From positions 62,001 to 126,000 of the forward strand of contig JAJBVD010000034.1 in assembly GCA_020859985.1 (NCBI GenBank): a stretch of 64,000 nt of DNA. The letters run 5' to 3'. This DNA comes from Clostridiales bacterium. Lineage in GTDB: Bacteria; Bacillota; Clostridia; Lachnospirales; Lachnospiraceae. Made by a program: the position numbers and the translations under genes. The notes under the pieces are model-generated. The model saw only the letters and a program-made list of their open reading frames with translations. It had not been told where the DNA came from and did not search any database. Positions within the stretch are counted from its first letter, which is position 1. Every line of letters starts with the position of its first letter. Of the stretch, positions 44,589-52,801 are shown one piece after another.

Positions 44589-45392
44589 TCATTCCCCATA
44601 AGACAAGATTTCCCTGAACATTGCAAGAGCGAGATCCTCGTTTTTAACGGAAAGCGGAATCCCGATGATCACATCAAATCCATCCGGATACCAGTTCATC
44701 TCCTTAAGCCACCCTTCCTCCTGGGAAAGACGGATCCCGGCCAGAATCGTTTCGCCGGCATTGGAGTCCGGATCCTCCTCCATCTCATACTCATCGTCGC
44801 TTTCCTGCACTGTCACATAGACCAGATCGTCCTCATCCAGAGCCGCAATTTCTTCCTCGCTCAGACAATCTTCCAGATTTTCCATATAATCCAACGCCGC
44901 CATAGAAAGGAAATAATCATTGTCTGCGAAAAACAGATCGACCTCCTGTGCCGTAAAAAGGGTTACGATCGTCTCCACACTGCTTGTATTAAAAGAGTCT
45001 TCCGAGTTCGCATCCACATTGACCGAGCGGTTTGCGCTGACCACGTATCGGGAAGAATCGACCCCGTTCTGTTCCAGAAAATCTGAAAAATACGTCTCCT
45101 CATATTCCTCATTTCCTTCCTCCGACGCGTTTACTGCAAGGATGTTGAGTGCAGTTTCCGGAGTTGTCACATAATTATAGATAAAATAGAGTCCCACAGC
45201 TGCAATCACCACTGCAGCCAGCAGTTTTTTCCCGTAATACTCTCTGAAAAATTCTCTTTTTTCTTTTCCGTGCAGCGCAGCCATCTGCTCCCGGCCGCTC
45301 TTTACTTCCCGCTGCTGATAAATGCTGGCATTCTCATCAAGCACGCCTTTGAATTTTTCCGCATTTTCCGTGTGATTGTGTAATTCTTCCAT
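44589..45392 (-). CDS. Membrane-anchored protein of unknown function with binding-protein-like outer part
   Basis: The 267-residue product has a charged cytoplasmic part (about 50 residues, MEELHNHTENAEKFKGVLDE), one membrane helix (LLAAVVIAAVGLYFIYNYVT) and an acidic outer domain. That domain has segments such as TLFTAQEVDLFFADNDYFLS and DYMENLEDCLSEEEIAALDE. These resemble the way family 1 binding proteins handle inner residues, but no family is recognised. ATG 45392 follows AAGGGG; a longer frame to 45551 overlaps the upstream gene. It lies 95 bases upstream of lacI on the same strand. Function unknown. Confidence 0.6.
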   Translation of the reverse strand: MEELHNHTENAEKFKGVLDENASIYQQREVKSGREQMAALHGKEKREFFREYYGKKLLAAVVIAAVGLYFIYNYVTTPETALNILAVNASEEGNEEYEETYFSDFLEQNGVDSSRYVVSANRSVNVDANSEDSFNTSSVETIVTLFTAQEVDLFFADNDYFLSMAALDYMENLEDCLSEEEIAALDEDDLVYVTVQESDDEYEMEEDPDSNAGETILAGIRLSQEEGWLKEMNWYPDGFDVIIGIPLSVKNEDLALAMFREILSYGE

Positions 45393-45435
45393 GAACCATC
45401 TGTTCCCCTTTCTGATGGAATGTCCCACACGAATG

Positions 45436-46608
45436 TTATGATACTCCTGTCCCGTCAAATGCCGGGATAAAGCTCTCGGCCGCAGTGCCGCCCTCCTGAA
45501 AAAATCCCTGCGTGACGCCAATCTGTACCGCATAATCCAGAAGCCGCTCATATTCCCGCTTGGTGACCGGGCGTCTTAAAAGCTCCAGAGCAGCACTCAG
45601 CCGCGCAGCGTTTTCTGCATGAGCAGCATTTTCTGCCTTACCAGTGCTGCCTGTTTTCGGATAAGTTTTCGAAAAAATATCCGCTGGCGGCGTATACTGG
45701 TTCATCAGACTGATATATATCTGATCCCCGTACGTATCATGAAGATAGGATACCACATGCTTCGCCTCCCGCACATGCCCCGGGAGAAGCAGGTGGCGTA
45801 CGATCACCCCGGCCTCCATCATGCACTCACCATCTTCGGCATCATCCATACCTTTCGCGTCATCTGTGATATTCGTATCATTTGAAATTTTTGTCTGGTT
45901 TGCAGTCTTCCTATCTTCCGAAGCTTCCGCAGCCTCAATGTTGTCCCTTACAAACCGCGGCCGCGGCTGCTGGCGCACCATCTCGCGGATTGCCGCTTTC
46001 GCGACCTCCGGGTAATCCTCTGCATGAGAATATGTTTTCGCCAGCGCCGGATCCAGATATTTCAGATCCGGCAGATAAATATCCACCAGCCCCTCTAGCA
46101 TACGAAGCGTTTCCACCGTCTCATAGCCGCTGCTGTTCCAGACGACCGGCAGGGACAGTCCCTGATCTTTGGCCAGCCGCAGCGCCATACAGACCTGCGG
46201 CGCATAATGTCCTGCCGTCACCAGATTGATGTTGAGCGCTCGCTGCGCTTCCAGCTCCAGAAAAATCTCCGCAAGGCGTTCCACGGATATCTCCTTTCCC
46301 GCCTGTCCTCGGGAGATTGCACGGTTCTGACAGTAAACGCAGCCCAATGGGCAGCCGGAAAAGAACACCGCCCCAGAGCCGCCCAAACGCGCAGCGTTTT
46401 TATCATGGGCGGCTCGACCTGCCGCCGAGCTCTGGCGAGGGGGCGCTTCCCCAGAACCGCCAGATTCTTTCCCCGATATACACAGTTCTTCCCAGAAATG
46501 CAGTGCCGCGCGCGCCACCCGCATTTTATCGTCCGCGTGACAGCGTCCCTTTTGCCCGCTCTCGCGGTCCGCGCCGCATCTGCGCGGACAGAGTGTGCAG
46601 CCGCCCAT
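45436..46608 (-). CDS. Radical SAM protein, PflA/PflX-like (AmmeMemoRadiSam-type), with two in-frame repeat insertions
   Basis: The 390-residue protein has an N-terminal cysteine cluster (GCTLCPRRCGADRESGQKGR then C) and the radical SAM CX3CX2C motif in FFSGCPLGCVYCQNRAIS. Further family stretches are LVTAGHYAPQVCMALRLAKD, VVWNSSGYETVETLRML, DIYLPDLKYLDPALAKTYSH and MNQYTPPADI. Family members run near 300 residues. The surplus is two copies of a palindromic coding repeat: one before the SAM motif (46378-46450, SSAAGRAAHDKNAARLGG) and one near the end (45590-45634, ENAAHAENAARLSA). A linker of mixed Asp/Asn/Thr (NQTKISNDTNITDDAK) adds more. The cluster is intact, so it may be functional. Substrate unknown. 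Confidence 0.82.
   Translation of the reverse strand: MGGCTLCPRRCGADRESGQKGRCHADDKMRVARAALHFWEELCISGKESGGSGEAPPRQSSAAGRAAHDKNAARLGGSGAVFFSGCPLGCVYCQNRAISRGQAGKEISVERLAEIFLELEAQRALNINLVTAGHYAPQVCMALRLAKDQGLSLPVVWNSSGYETVETLRMLEGLVDIYLPDLKYLDPALAKTYSHAEDYPEVAKAAIREMVRQQPRPRFVRDNIEAAEASEDRKTANQTKISNDTNITDDAKGMDDAEDGECMMEAGVIVRHLLLPGHVREAKHVVSYLHDTYGDQIYISLMNQYTPPADIFSKTYPKTGSTGKAENAAHAENAARLSAALELLRRPVTKREYERLLDYAVQIGVTQGFFQEGGTAAESFIPAFDGTGVS
45590..45634 (-). repeat. In-frame palindromic coding repeat, copy in radical SAM gene (3' part)
   Basis: The DNA GCGCAGCGTTTTCTGCATGA, read in the minus frame, gives AAHAENAARLSA. It matches the core of the copies at 47752, 48521 and 56588. Confidence 0.7.
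46378..46450 (-). repeat. In-frame palindromic coding repeat, long copy in radical SAM gene (5' part)
   Basis: This 73-base unit aligns over its whole length, by eye at about three quarters of positions, with 56588-56660. The palindromic half pairs GCCGCCCA with TGGGCGGC. The other half shares CCTGCCGCCGA and GAGGGGGCG. It encodes SSAAGRAAHDKNAARLGG in the minus frame. Confidence 0.75.
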
Positions 46609-46705
46609 GCCATGTCAATCCTTTCTTTATATCTTTTCTTTCATATCCATCTTTCTGTCTGTCTTTGTTTCCGCTGTCAGCTTTCTGCCCTCAGTCATCC
46701 TTCTG

Positions 46706-47623
46706 TCAGTCTTTTTCCGGCGCCGCCAGCACAAACACCGTCGCTATGATCAGCACAAATCCCAGCAGGTCAATCGCCACAAACGTCTCTTTCATCCAGA
46801 TAACAGAAAATACAGTCGCCGCCACCGGCTCTATACAGGCGTACAGTCCCGCCTGCACCGGCCCGATCAGACTAACGCTGTGCAGATAAAGGGAAAAACT
46901 TGTCATCGTGCCCAGACAGATAATCACAAGCAGTACACCGATCAGTTCCGCGTCAATCTGCGGCATATGATTCCAGGGACGCATGACCGCTGACAGCACA
47001 ACCCCGCCGATCAGCATTCCCCACGCCAGAATAAGCGGAGACGGAAATTGCGTAAGCAGCCGCCTCGGTTTTACCGTATAGATTACAAGCCCCACAGCGG
47101 ATAACAATCCCATGCCCAGTGCCCGTCCGGAAAGAGCCAGAGAGCCCGGCTTCCCGTGCGTCGCAATCAGAAAAATACCGCAAAGAGCGAACAGCACCGC
47201 GATAACTTCTTTTTTCTTCGGACGCTGCCGCTCGGAAATGCAGATATACACAACCGTCATCGCAGGACCCAGATACTGGATCACTGTAGCAGTCCCTGCG
47301 TTCGACCACTCAATAGTCTGAAAATACGAATACTGGCAAAGCATCATGCCCGCGATCGCATACACCAGAATGTCTTTCGCATTGCGCTTCTCCTTCCAGA
47401 CAGACAATGCTCTTTCATGGTCGCGGAGCAAAAAATACAACAGTAAAAGCAATCCGGCGCTGGTGAGCCGAATCGGCACCAGCCACGTCGCCGTCACACC
47501 CTTATTCTGAAACAGGTACTGGCCGCACACGCCGGAGATGCCCCAGAGCATGCCGCCTGCTAACGCGCACAGGATTCCCCTCGTTTTCTTTGATCCCTCT
47601 TTTGTATTCTTTTTTGTGTCCAT
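46706..47623 (-). CDS. EamA-family (DMT) transporter, first copy
   Basis: The 305-residue membrane protein has ten predicted helices in two EamA halves, for example ILCALAGGMLWGISGVCGQY, YAIAGMMLCQYSYFQTIEWS NAGTATVIQYLGP and the second-half SFSLYLHSVSLIGPVQAGLY followed by ACIEPVAATVF. ATG 47623 follows AAGGGGA; a TTG at 47647 is less likely. EamA proteins export metabolites or amino acids. A second EamA gene lies directly upstream, but the two differ greatly in sequence. Confidence 0.88.
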   Translation of the reverse strand: MDTKKNTKEGSKKTRGILCALAGGMLWGISGVCGQYLFQNKGVTATWLVPIRLTSAGLLLLLYFLLRDHERALSVWKEKRNAKDILVYAIAGMMLCQYSYFQTIEWSNAGTATVIQYLGPAMTVVYICISERQRPKKKEVIAVLFALCGIFLIATHGKPGSLALSGRALGMGLLSAVGLVIYTVKPRRLLTQFPSPLILAWGMLIGGVVLSAVMRPWNHMPQIDAELIGVLLVIICLGTMTSFSLYLHSVSLIGPVQAGLYACIEPVAATVFSVIWMKETFVAIDLLGFVLIIATVFVLAAPEKD

Positions 47624-47751
47624 GTTGGGATTTCCCCTTTCCGTCAAGTTTCTTCGCTGTTAATTTCGTGTTCCGGTCTGCGCTTCATAACCGACCCTCC
47701 ACGGTTATTTCATGAAAATTATGCCGTTACTCTATCATCATTTTCATGAAC

Positions 47752-47789
47752 GCTGCTCAAACGCGCAGCGTTTTCGGCATAAGCAGAGC
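47752..47789. repeat. Intergenic copy of the palindromic coding repeat
   Basis: The sequence CTCAAACGCGCAGCGTTTTC followed by GGCATAAGCAGAGC lies just after the stop of the second EamA gene (47797). Read in one minus frame it still gives SAYAENAARLSS, the same peptide motif as the coding copies, although it is not in a gene. Confidence 0.65.
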
Positions 47790-47796
47790 AACAAAC

Positions 47797-48777
47797 TCAT
47801 TGCTCTACATGTTTTGCCTTCTGCGGCAGCTGCACCAGGATGATCGCCAGGAACATCAGCAGACAGCCCAGAAGCTCTTTTCTGCTCAGGCTCTGGTGCA
47901 GGATCAGCCAGCCGGACAGCACGGAAACCACCGACTCCAGGCTGAGAATCAGAGAAGCGACGGTCGGGTCGGTCCCTTTTTGACCGATAATCTGAAGCGT
48001 ATACGCCACACCGCACGAGAAAATACCGGCATAGCCGATGGGCAGCCAGGCCTGTATGATTGCGCCGACAGAAGGCGTCTCGAAAATCAGCATCATTATC
48101 CCGGAAAGAATCCCGCAGACGAAAAACTGAATACACGACATGCGTACTCCGTCCACCTTCGGCGAAAAATAGTCAATGATCAGAATATGTACGGAAAAAG
48201 CGAGCGCGCACAGAAGAATCAGAATATCGCCTGTGCCAATCGAAAAATTCTCCGTGATACAAAGCAAATATAAGCCCGCCACCGCGATCACAACGCTGAT
48301 CCAGGTTTTGACGCCTGATTTTTTCCCAAAAAAAATCTCAATCACCGGCACCAAAACAATATACAATGCCGTGATAAAACCGGCCTTTCCTACCGTCGTG
48401 TACTGAATCCCGATCTGTTGCAGATTGGACGCCACACAGAGGGCGATGCCGCAGCAGATACCACCAACCAGAAGTGTGCGGCGCTCCGCTTTGCCTTTCC
48501 TGTTCTTCTCCTGCTCCGCAGCACCGCTCAAACGCGCAGCATCCTCCGCATTCACGGAGCCGTCCGTCTTCTCCCGGCCGGACTCCTGCCGTATCTTCTG
48601 CCGGTCCATCAACGCAATACACGGGATCAGCACCAAGCCGCCCAGAATGCAGCGCGTAAAATTAAACGTAAACGGTTCCACATAATCCATCCCGACGCTC
48701 TGCGCCACAAACGCCACGCCCCAGATTACCGCTGTCAATAATAATGTCAAAGAACTGCGCATCGATGTCTTTTTCAT
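47797..48777 (-). CDS. EamA-family (DMT) transporter, second copy, with repeat insertion
   Basis: The 326-residue membrane protein shows LTLLLTAVIWGVAFVAQSVG, SNLQQIGIQYTTVGKAGFIT and the second half FSCGVAYTLQIIGQKGTDPT with LILSLESVVSVLSGWLIL. After the second helix there is a loop of about 40 hydrophilic residues that contains NAEDAARLSGAAEQEKN, a copy of the dispersed coding repeat (48521-48556). Family members have a short loop there. ATG 48777 follows GAGGAG. The gene follows cca after 14 bases. Confidence 0.88.
   Translation of the reverse strand: MKKTSMRSSLTLLLTAVIWGVAFVAQSVGMDYVEPFTFNFTRCILGGLVLIPCIALMDRQKIRQESGREKTDGSVNAEDAARLSGAAEQEKNRKGKAERRTLLVGGICCGIALCVASNLQQIGIQYTTVGKAGFITALYIVLVPVIEIFFGKKSGVKTWISVVIAVAGLYLLCITENFSIGTGDILILLCALAFSVHILIIDYFSPKVDGVRMSCIQFFVCGILSGIMMLIFETPSVGAIIQAWLPIGYAGIFSCGVAYTLQIIGQKGTDPTVASLILSLESVVSVLSGWLILHQSLSRKELLGCLLMFLAIILVQLPQKAKHVEQ
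48521..48556 (-). repeat. In-frame palindromic coding repeat, copy in EamA gene
   Basis: GCTCAAACGCGCAGCATCCT followed by CCGCATTC encodes NAEDAARLSGA in the minus frame. It keeps the left arm exactly, while the right arm has drifted. Confidence 0.7.
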
Positions 48778-48791
48778 GTTGTCTCCTCTTT

Positions 48792-50123
48792 TCACATCTC
48801 CCTGCTCATCGCCAGCAGATATTCCTTTGTATTTCGTTCCGGATACTGAAGCACTTCCATCAGAAGCGTCTGCAAAAGTTTCCCAAGCTCCGGTCCCGGC
48901 TTTTTCCCATCTGCGATCAGGTCATTGCCTGATATCGCCAGTTCGCCAAGGGACAGGCAGTCCTTATGTGCTTTCACATCCTGCCAGATATGCTCCACTT
49001 CCTTTAAATAATCCAGCTTCTGCCCGATCACGTCCGGATGCTGTGCCAAAATATCTGCCCGCTTTACCAGAAGGAAGCGGTCAAACAGCTCCTGCCCACC
49101 GATCTCATACGCATTCAGACGCACGTCATGCGCACTGAGCTTCGGATAACGCGAATGGCAGCGCACCAGTGCACAGACCTGTCTTGTCGTCTCATTGTCA
49201 AACTTCAGGCGGTGCAAAATTTCTCTGGCGATAACCTCGCTGTGCGCCGCGTGCCCGTGAAAATGATCAATCCCCGCTTCGTCCGTCTCAAATACCTCCG
49301 GCTTGCCCATATCATGAAACAGCATGGTAAGCCGCAGAACCTTGTCCGCCGGAATATTCTGCATCGCGACAAGAGTATGCTCTCCGGTCGAATACGCATG
49401 ATGCGGATTGTTCTGCCGCTGCAGCATGATCCGGTCAAATTCCGGCAGAACCACCGCCGTAATCCCGCACTCATATGCCAGCCGCAGCCAGTGCGGTCTG
49501 GGAGAAACAATCAGCTTGACAAGCTCCGTCTGAATCCGCTCCGCGCTCACCAGGCGCAGGTTGCCCGCCATCTCATGAATCGCGCCTTTGACGCCGTCCG
49601 CCAGTTCAAATCCCAGCTGTGCTGCGAAGCGCACGGCCCTGAGCATCCGCAGCGCATCCTCCCCGAACCGTTCCTGAGGACTGCCCACGCACCGAATCAT
49701 CCGCTCTTTTAGGTCCTTCATCCCGCCGAACTCATCCACCAGTCCGGTCTCAGGCGAATACGCCATCGCATTGATCGTAAAATCGCGGCGTTTCAGATCC
49801 TCTGTCAGGCTGGCCGTAAACGTGACCTGTTTCGGATGCCGCCCATCCTCATAATCACCGTCAATCCGGTAGGTCGTGACCTCAAAGCCCTCATGCTCCT
49901 CAAGAACAGTCACCGTACCGTGCTGAATTCCTGTATCTACCGTATGAGCAAACAGCCGCTTGACCTGAGCAGGCGATGCGGATGTCGTAATATCCCAGTC
50001 CTCCGGCCTTCTTCCGAGCAGGGAATCCCGCACACAGCCGCCAACCACATATGCTTCATATCCATTTTCATGTAAAATCCGCAGAATCCGCCCCGCTTTT
50101 GGGGGAATCTCAATAAAAGCCAT
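48792..50123 (-). CDS. cca: CCA tRNA nucleotidyltransferase
   Basis: The 443-residue class II enzyme adds or repairs the CCA end of tRNA. The head has YVVGGCVRDSLLGRRPEDWD (catalytic DxD in DWDIT), the RRDFTINAMAY motif, the nucleotide-selecting ERFGEDALRMLRAVRFAAQL, and an HD-type domain (TMLFHDMGKPEVFETDEAG, DHFHGHAAHSEV). The HD region marks the bacterial type with possible phosphohydrolase activity. AGGAGG precedes ATG 50123. It begins an apparent cca-EamA unit. Confidence 0.92.
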   Translation of the reverse strand: MAFIEIPPKAGRILRILHENGYEAYVVGGCVRDSLLGRRPEDWDITTSASPAQVKRLFAHTVDTGIQHGTVTVLEEHEGFEVTTYRIDGDYEDGRHPKQVTFTASLTEDLKRRDFTINAMAYSPETGLVDEFGGMKDLKERMIRCVGSPQERFGEDALRMLRAVRFAAQLGFELADGVKGAIHEMAGNLRLVSAERIQTELVKLIVSPRPHWLRLAYECGITAVVLPEFDRIMLQRQNNPHHAYSTGEHTLVAMQNIPADKVLRLTMLFHDMGKPEVFETDEAGIDHFHGHAAHSEVIAREILHRLKFDNETTRQVCALVRCHSRYPKLSAHDVRLNAYEIGGQELFDRFLLVKRADILAQHPDVIGQKLDYLKEVEHIWQDVKAHKDCLSLGELAISGNDLIADGKKPGPELGKLLQTLLMEVLQYPERNTKEYLLAMSREM

Positions 50124-50245
50124 GCTGCCTCCTGTTACTGCCGTCCATTTTATAGTAAACGACGCAAGTTCTTTCCTATCTTATCACAACCCTTTTTTTC
50201 TGAAAAGCAAAAAGTGAAAAAACTGTGTCCCTGTCAGAAATGTTG

Positions 50246-50274
50246 TTTACTTTGTCGAATTTCAATGTTATAGT
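50246..50274 (+). promoter_or_regulatory. Promoter of the trigger-factor-like lipoprotein gene
   Basis: TTTACT (50246-50251) and TATAGT (50269-50274) are 17 bases apart. The leader to ATG 50418 is about 135 bases, with no structure noticed. Confidence 0.55.
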
Positions 50275-50417
50275 TACACTAAATATTGTATCATACAGGT
50301 TTCGGCAGCAGAACATTCTGGAAGGCCGCTTTGTTCCTCTGGTTTTCCATATCAGCTCTGTCCGGGACTGTGTCTGCAGACAACACATATACATAAAGAA
50401 AAGGGGACCTTAAAAAT

Positions 50418-51692
50418 ATGAAACGAAGATCCGTTCTGATTCTTACCGGACTGACCGCCGCGCTGATGCTCACCGCATGCGGCAGCGACAATTCTGAAAC
50501 CACCGAGACGGAGGCTGCCGCCGTGACGGAAGCTGAAACAGAAGCAGAGGAAGGATTGGAAGCGATCACTCCATCCGATTATCTGGTTGAAAATGCCTCA
50601 GACTACATCACCGTAGGCGATCTGGAGGGTCTGGAAGTGACACAGTACACTTATGAGATCACAGACGAAACCGTTCAGGAAGAGATTGAATATGAACTCG
50701 ATTTGTACAGTGAAGAGACCACTGTCGACCGGGCGGCCGAATCCGGCGATGTAATTTATCTGACGTTGATTTCTACCGTTGAAGGCTCTGACGAATCCTA
50801 TTCAGAAGATACCTATTTTTATCTCGGCGATGAGGAATATGGGGAAGCATTTGATGATGCCCTGATCGGTGCCTCTGCTGCTGATGTACTGGAATTCAAC
50901 ATAACCTTTAGCGAAGATGCCGCAGAGGAGCTGCTGATCGACGAGACCTGGGCTGGTGAGACAGTCAATTTTGAAGCCTACATTGACAGCGTCTGCGAGA
51001 TATCCGCACCGGAATACGATGACGATTTTGTCGCAGAAAATACCGATTATTCTACCACCGAAGAATACGAGGAAGCGTTGAGAGCGCAGCTGGAAGAGGA
51101 ATACGAAGAGTACAGCTACGCAGATGTTCTGGAAGCGCTGATCACAGCCGCTCTGGATGAGTGTGAGATTTCTGAAATTCCGGATGACCTGTACGAGTCC
51201 TGCTACGAGGAAAACGTTGAGAGTTATGCTTTCTTCCTTGACACTACGGATGAAGAGGAAATGCTTGAAGAGCTTGAAATGACTCAGGAAGAGTTCGACG
51301 CGGAAGTCGAAGATCTGGCAGCTCGCCGTCTGCTGATCAGCTACATCTGTGAGGCCAACGACATTGAAGTTACCGAAGAAGATTACGTCGCTTATGTAGA
51401 AGAATACGCGGAATACTATGGCTACGAGAGCGCTGCTGATTTCGAGGCCGACATGCTTCGCTCCTATCTGGTATGGAGTTTGTATGAATCTCAGGCCACA
51501 GAGATCCTTTATAACTCTGCCGACATCACCACCGAATCCTACGACGAAATGGTCCTGACCGATGAGGAAGCTGAATTCCTGGACGAGGAGGAACTGGACG
51601 AAGAGGAGCTGGATGAAGAGGAGCTGGATGAAGAGACAGAAGAAGAGCTTACGGAAGAGGACGACACGGCCAATGAGGACGAGACAGAATAA
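50418..51692 (+). CDS. Secreted acidic trigger-factor-like lipoprotein (FKBP-type domain plus chaperone arms)
   Basis: The 424-residue product has a signal peptide and lipobox (ALMLTACGSD), then an E/T/A linker. A domain follows that resembles the middle FKBP domain of trigger factor (SGDVIYLTLISTVEGSDESY, YFYLGDEEYGEAFDDALIG, WAGETVNFEAYIDSV). The helical C-terminal part resembles the arms (RLLISYICEANDIEVTEEDY, VAYVEEYAEYYGYESAADFE). The ribosome-binding N-domain of true trigger factor is missing. The protein is extremely acidic and ends in four LDEEE repeats. It is likely an extracytoplasmic folding factor, like PrsA in place though not in sequence. That role is inference. Confidence 0.72.
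   Translation: MKRRSVLILTGLTAALMLTACGSDNSETTETEAAAVTEAETEAEEGLEAITPSDYLVENASDYITVGDLEGLEVTQYTYEITDETVQEEIEYELDLYSEETTVDRAAESGDVIYLTLISTVEGSDESYSEDTYFYLGDEEYGEAFDDALIGASAADVLEFNITFSEDAAEELLIDETWAGETVNFEAYIDSVCEISAPEYDDDFVAENTDYSTTEEYEEALRAQLEEEYEEYSYADVLEALITAALDECEISEIPDDLYESCYEENVESYAFFLDTTDEEEMLEELEMTQEEFDAEVEDLAARRLLISYICEANDIEVTEEDYVAYVEEYAEYYGYESAADFEADMLRSYLVWSLYESQATEILYNSADITTESYDEMVLTDEEAEFLDEEELDEEELDEEELDEETEEELTEEDDTANEDETE
51579..51638 (+). repeat. Four 15-base coding tandem repeats (LDEEE)
   Basis: Units CTGGACGAGGAGGAA and CTGGATGAAGAGGAG follow one another four times at the end of the lipoprotein gene. Copy number may vary by slippage. Confidence 0.75.
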
Positions 51693-51737
51693 AGTTTTCT
51701 GTCAATTTTGGCAGAATAAAATTTTCCGTCTTTTTGC

Positions 51738-51765
51738 TTGACAGTACCCCATATTGTGCTATAAT
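51738..51765 (+). promoter_or_regulatory. Consensus promoter of the cold shock gene
   Basis: TTGACA (51738-51743) and TATAAT (51760-51765) are exact consensus hexamers 16 bases apart, the strongest promoter seen in the window. The transcript should start near 51772, leaving about 133 bases of leader. Confidence 0.85.
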
Positions 51766-51791
51766 GGGCTGTGCTAAAGGATTGACAGGAT

Positions 51792-51863
51792 AAAATTTCA
51801 CTAACTCTTATAGATTATGAAATGAAACCCCTTGTAGTCTATAACAGTTAGTGAAATTTTTTT
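51792..51863 (+). terminator. Terminator-like long hairpin with T7 tract in the cold shock gene leader
   Basis: Perfect 15-base arms AAAATTTCACTAACT (51792-51806) and AGTTAGTGAAATTTT (51846-51860) enclose a partly paired centre (TATAGA/TCTATA) and are followed by seven Ts. It lies between the promoter and the csp ribosome binding site. It could be a temperature-sensitive attenuator, or it could end a separate small RNA of about 90 bases. Confidence 0.75.
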
Positions 51864-51904
51864 CCGGTTATATGTTCAAAGCAATATTTTTAGGAGGTAC
51901 CATC

Positions 51905-52105
51905 ATGAATAAGGGTACAGTAAAATGGTTCAACGCAGAAAAAGGTTATGGCTTTATTACCGGTGAGAACGGTTCTGATGTATTCGTACATTTTTCTGCA
52001 ATCCAGGGCGAAGGCTTTAAGACCCTCGAAGAAGGCCAGGCAGTTTCTTATGATTTGACAGAAGGCGCTCGCGGAATGCAGGCTGCTAACGTGGTAAAGC
52101 TTTAA
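51905..52105 (+). CDS. Cold shock protein, CspA family
   Basis: The 66-residue single cold shock domain has RNP1 in KGYGFITG and RNP2 in VFVHFSAI, with [17 protein letters not shown] at the start and AANVVKL at the end. It binds single-stranded RNA and DNA and melts RNA structure. ATG 51905 follows TAGGAGG; the longer frame from 51851 is leader sequence. A consensus promoter and a structured leader with a terminator-like hairpin precede it, and a strong terminator follows at 52124. Confidence 0.95.
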   Translation: MNKGTVKWFNAEKGYGFITGENGSDVFVHFSAIQGEGFKTLEEGQAVSYDLTEGARGMQAANVVKL

Positions 52106-52123
52106 GAATATGTGTGCCAGACG

Positions 52124-52156
52124 AAAATACGCTGTCCATCCGGACAGCGTATTTTT
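52124..52156 (+). terminator. Intrinsic terminator of the cold shock gene
   Basis: Perfect 14-base arms AAAATACGCTGTCC and GGACAGCGTATTTT, with a four-base loop, run into T5. The A tract on the left makes it usable from both sides, so it can also end the leftward flavodoxin transcript. Confidence 0.9.
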
Positions 52157-52157
52157 A

Positions 52158-52280
52158 TGCGCAGGGCTGCGCAAGGAATTTTTCCGACTGACGTCGGACG
52201 CAGCTCGCGCGGCGGGCAGGAGCCGGCAAGCCGTCTCTTGCCCGATTTCAGTGCGCAGGGCTGCGTACCGAATATTTCCG
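52158..52280. repeat. Direct repeat pair flanking a GC-rich hairpin, between csp and flavodoxin genes
   Basis: Two 29-base units (52158-52186 and 52252-52280) begin with TGCGCAGGGCTGCG and end with TTTCCG; they agree at 25 of 29 positions. Between them CGGGCA pairs with TTGCCCG. Nothing in the 176-base gap looks coding. Confidence 0.6.
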
Positions 52281-52282
52281 GT

Positions 52283-52705
52283 TTACAGCAGCTGCGACAG
52301 CTTTTCGCCCAGTGCGGCAAGAGCCTGCTCTGCCTCATCGTCCGGAGCGTCTGCGCAGATCACGCCCTCCCCGTCTACTACCGCAGCGCCGGCTTTCTGC
52401 ATACGCTCTACCCAGAGACGCATCCACTCTCCGTCTCCCCAGCCATATGAACCGAAAAGTCCGATGGTCTTTCCTTCCACATTCTTTTCCAGTTCCGCCA
52501 CAAACGGTTCAACGATCGTCTCTTCCAGTTCCTCATCGCCCATAGCCGGACAGCCAAGCGCAAATACCTTTTCATCTGCAAGCTCCGCCGGAGTGATATC
52601 TTCCATAGAAATCACTTTTGCTTCCTTAGCCCCCTTTGCGATGGCCTCCGCCATAGACTCCGTATTTCCTGAACCACTCCAGAACACTACCTTTAACTCC
52701 GCCAT
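52283..52705 (-). CDS. Flavodoxin, short-chain
   Basis: The 140-residue product has the FMN phosphate loop VVFWSGSGNTESMAEAIAKG, the second loop LGCPAMGDEELEE, GLFGSYGWGDGEWMRLWVER (the W and G/Y residues contact the flavin) and an acidic C-terminal half. It is an electron carrier that can replace ferredoxin when iron is scarce. ATG 52705 follows AGGAGG. It is the last gene of a three-gene unit with DUF2325 and DUF3793, whose promoter carries a probable metal-repressor site. Confidence 0.92.
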   Translation of the reverse strand: MAELKVVFWSGSGNTESMAEAIAKGAKEAKVISMEDITPAELADEKVFALGCPAMGDEELEETIVEPFVAELEKNVEGKTIGLFGSYGWGDGEWMRLWVERMQKAGAAVVDGEGVICADAPDDEAEQALAALGEKLSQLL

Positions 52706-52801
52706 TTTTTCTATCCTCCTGATAAAATAAATATTTTTATAGTCCAAACAGTTCCGTAAAACGTTCGAACCATGAACTGCCAGATTCAAATAACGTGCCT
52801 C

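Noticed and set aside
45436-45551. Anchored protein starting at 45551
   Set aside because: The extension overlaps the radical SAM gene in another frame and has no ribosome site. ATG 45392 is better.
52102-52338. Small minus-strand frame between csp and flavodoxin
   Set aside because: It covers the terminator and direct repeats, and its codons follow the repeat rather than a protein pattern.
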